DNA from: an uncultured Bacilli bacterium
Lineage (GTDB): Bacteria > Bacillota_I > Bacilli_A > RF39 > UBA660
Direction of reading: 5' to 3'
DNA: 14,186 nucleotides
Assembly: GCA_944373065.1 (NCBI GenBank)
Contig: CALWAJ010000030.1
Coordinates: 1-14,186, forward strand
Below are positions 14,143 through 14,186 of this stretch, piece after piece. The first letter of the stretch is position 1, and the number at the start of each line of letters is the position of its first letter. Both the position numbers and the translations under genes were made by a program. The notes under the pieces were generated by a model that worked only from the letters and a program-made list of their open reading frames with translations, had not been told where the DNA came from and did no database searches.

Positions 14143-14186
14143 AAAAGATTTATGTGCAAAAGATTGAAAAATAACATAAATCTTTT
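14143..14186 (-). terminator. long inverted repeat at window edge, likely terminator of a minus-strand gene to the right
   Basis: AAAAGATTTATGT (14143-14155) and ACATAAATCTTTT (14174-14186) form a perfect 13-bp stem around an 18-base loop. On the minus strand it is followed by CTTTTTTAA, which suggests termination of a leftward gene beyond the window. The repeat reaches the window edge and may extend further. Between it and the lipoprotein promoter I see only AT-rich sequence. Confidence 0.5.

Noticed and set aside
1..14186. Mollicute with UGA read as tryptophan
   Set aside because: Genes here end in TGA (lysR, ftsE, csaA), tryptophan is encoded by TGG, and RF2 is present.

Overview
The window is AT-rich (roughly 30% GC by eye) and densely packed, with strong AGGAGG-type ribosome binding sites, intrinsic terminators and short leaders. 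The gene set (RF2, tandem YitT proteins, FtsEX, CsaA, stand-alone CoaB) points to a low-GC Gram-positive bacterium (Bacillota, Bacilli/Clostridia side), probably a little-cultured gut-type lineage. It uses UGA as a stop: lysR, ftsE and csaA all end in TGA, and an RF2 gene with an autoregulatory UGA frameshift is present. A code-4 mollicute is therefore excluded. A cell-wall hydrolase behind ftsEX shows that the organism makes peptidoglycan.

Layout. Positions 1-759 hold the 3' part of a 2,4-diaminopentanoate dehydrogenase-like gene (oxidative ornithine fermentation), followed by a hairpin and a terminator. Next come an unusually short, divergent prolyl-tRNA synthetase with its own consensus promoter (880-2151) and a DUF3592-like two-span membrane protein (2192-2893). 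CoaB on the minus strand (2919-3788) converges on that protein across a shared terminator and is divergent from a LysR regulator (3875-4762). Two genes I do not recognise follow: a 570-residue helical/coiled-coil protein with internal repeats (4818-6530) and a 210-residue protein (6565-7197). The 163-base gap after them carries a minus-strand hairpin plus terminator cassette that looks like a small RNA gene.

The operon prfB (7360-8479, programmed +1 frameshift), yitT-1 and yitT-2 ends at a terminator overlapping the last stop codon. Then comes a division/cell-wall operon, ftsE-ftsX-M23 peptidase (10254-13074). In it the ABC-type FtsEX complex presumably controls the secreted coiled-coil hydrolase encoded just downstream, as in the CwlO, PcsB and EnvC systems. 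csaA (13133-13459) and a minus-strand lipoprotein (13521-14057) converge on a shared terminator. The right edge carries a long inverted repeat that looks like the terminator of a minus-strand gene outside the window.

The most interesting points are the candidate minus-strand small RNA at 7188-7263, the even numbers of cysteines in all three cysteine-bearing exported proteins (unusual for low-GC Gram-positives), the zinc-peptidase partner of FtsEX, the insertion-less ProRS, and the repeat-containing unknown at 4818-6530. I saw no CRISPR array, transposase, tRNA or rRNA. There is no gene-free stretch longer than 300 bases.
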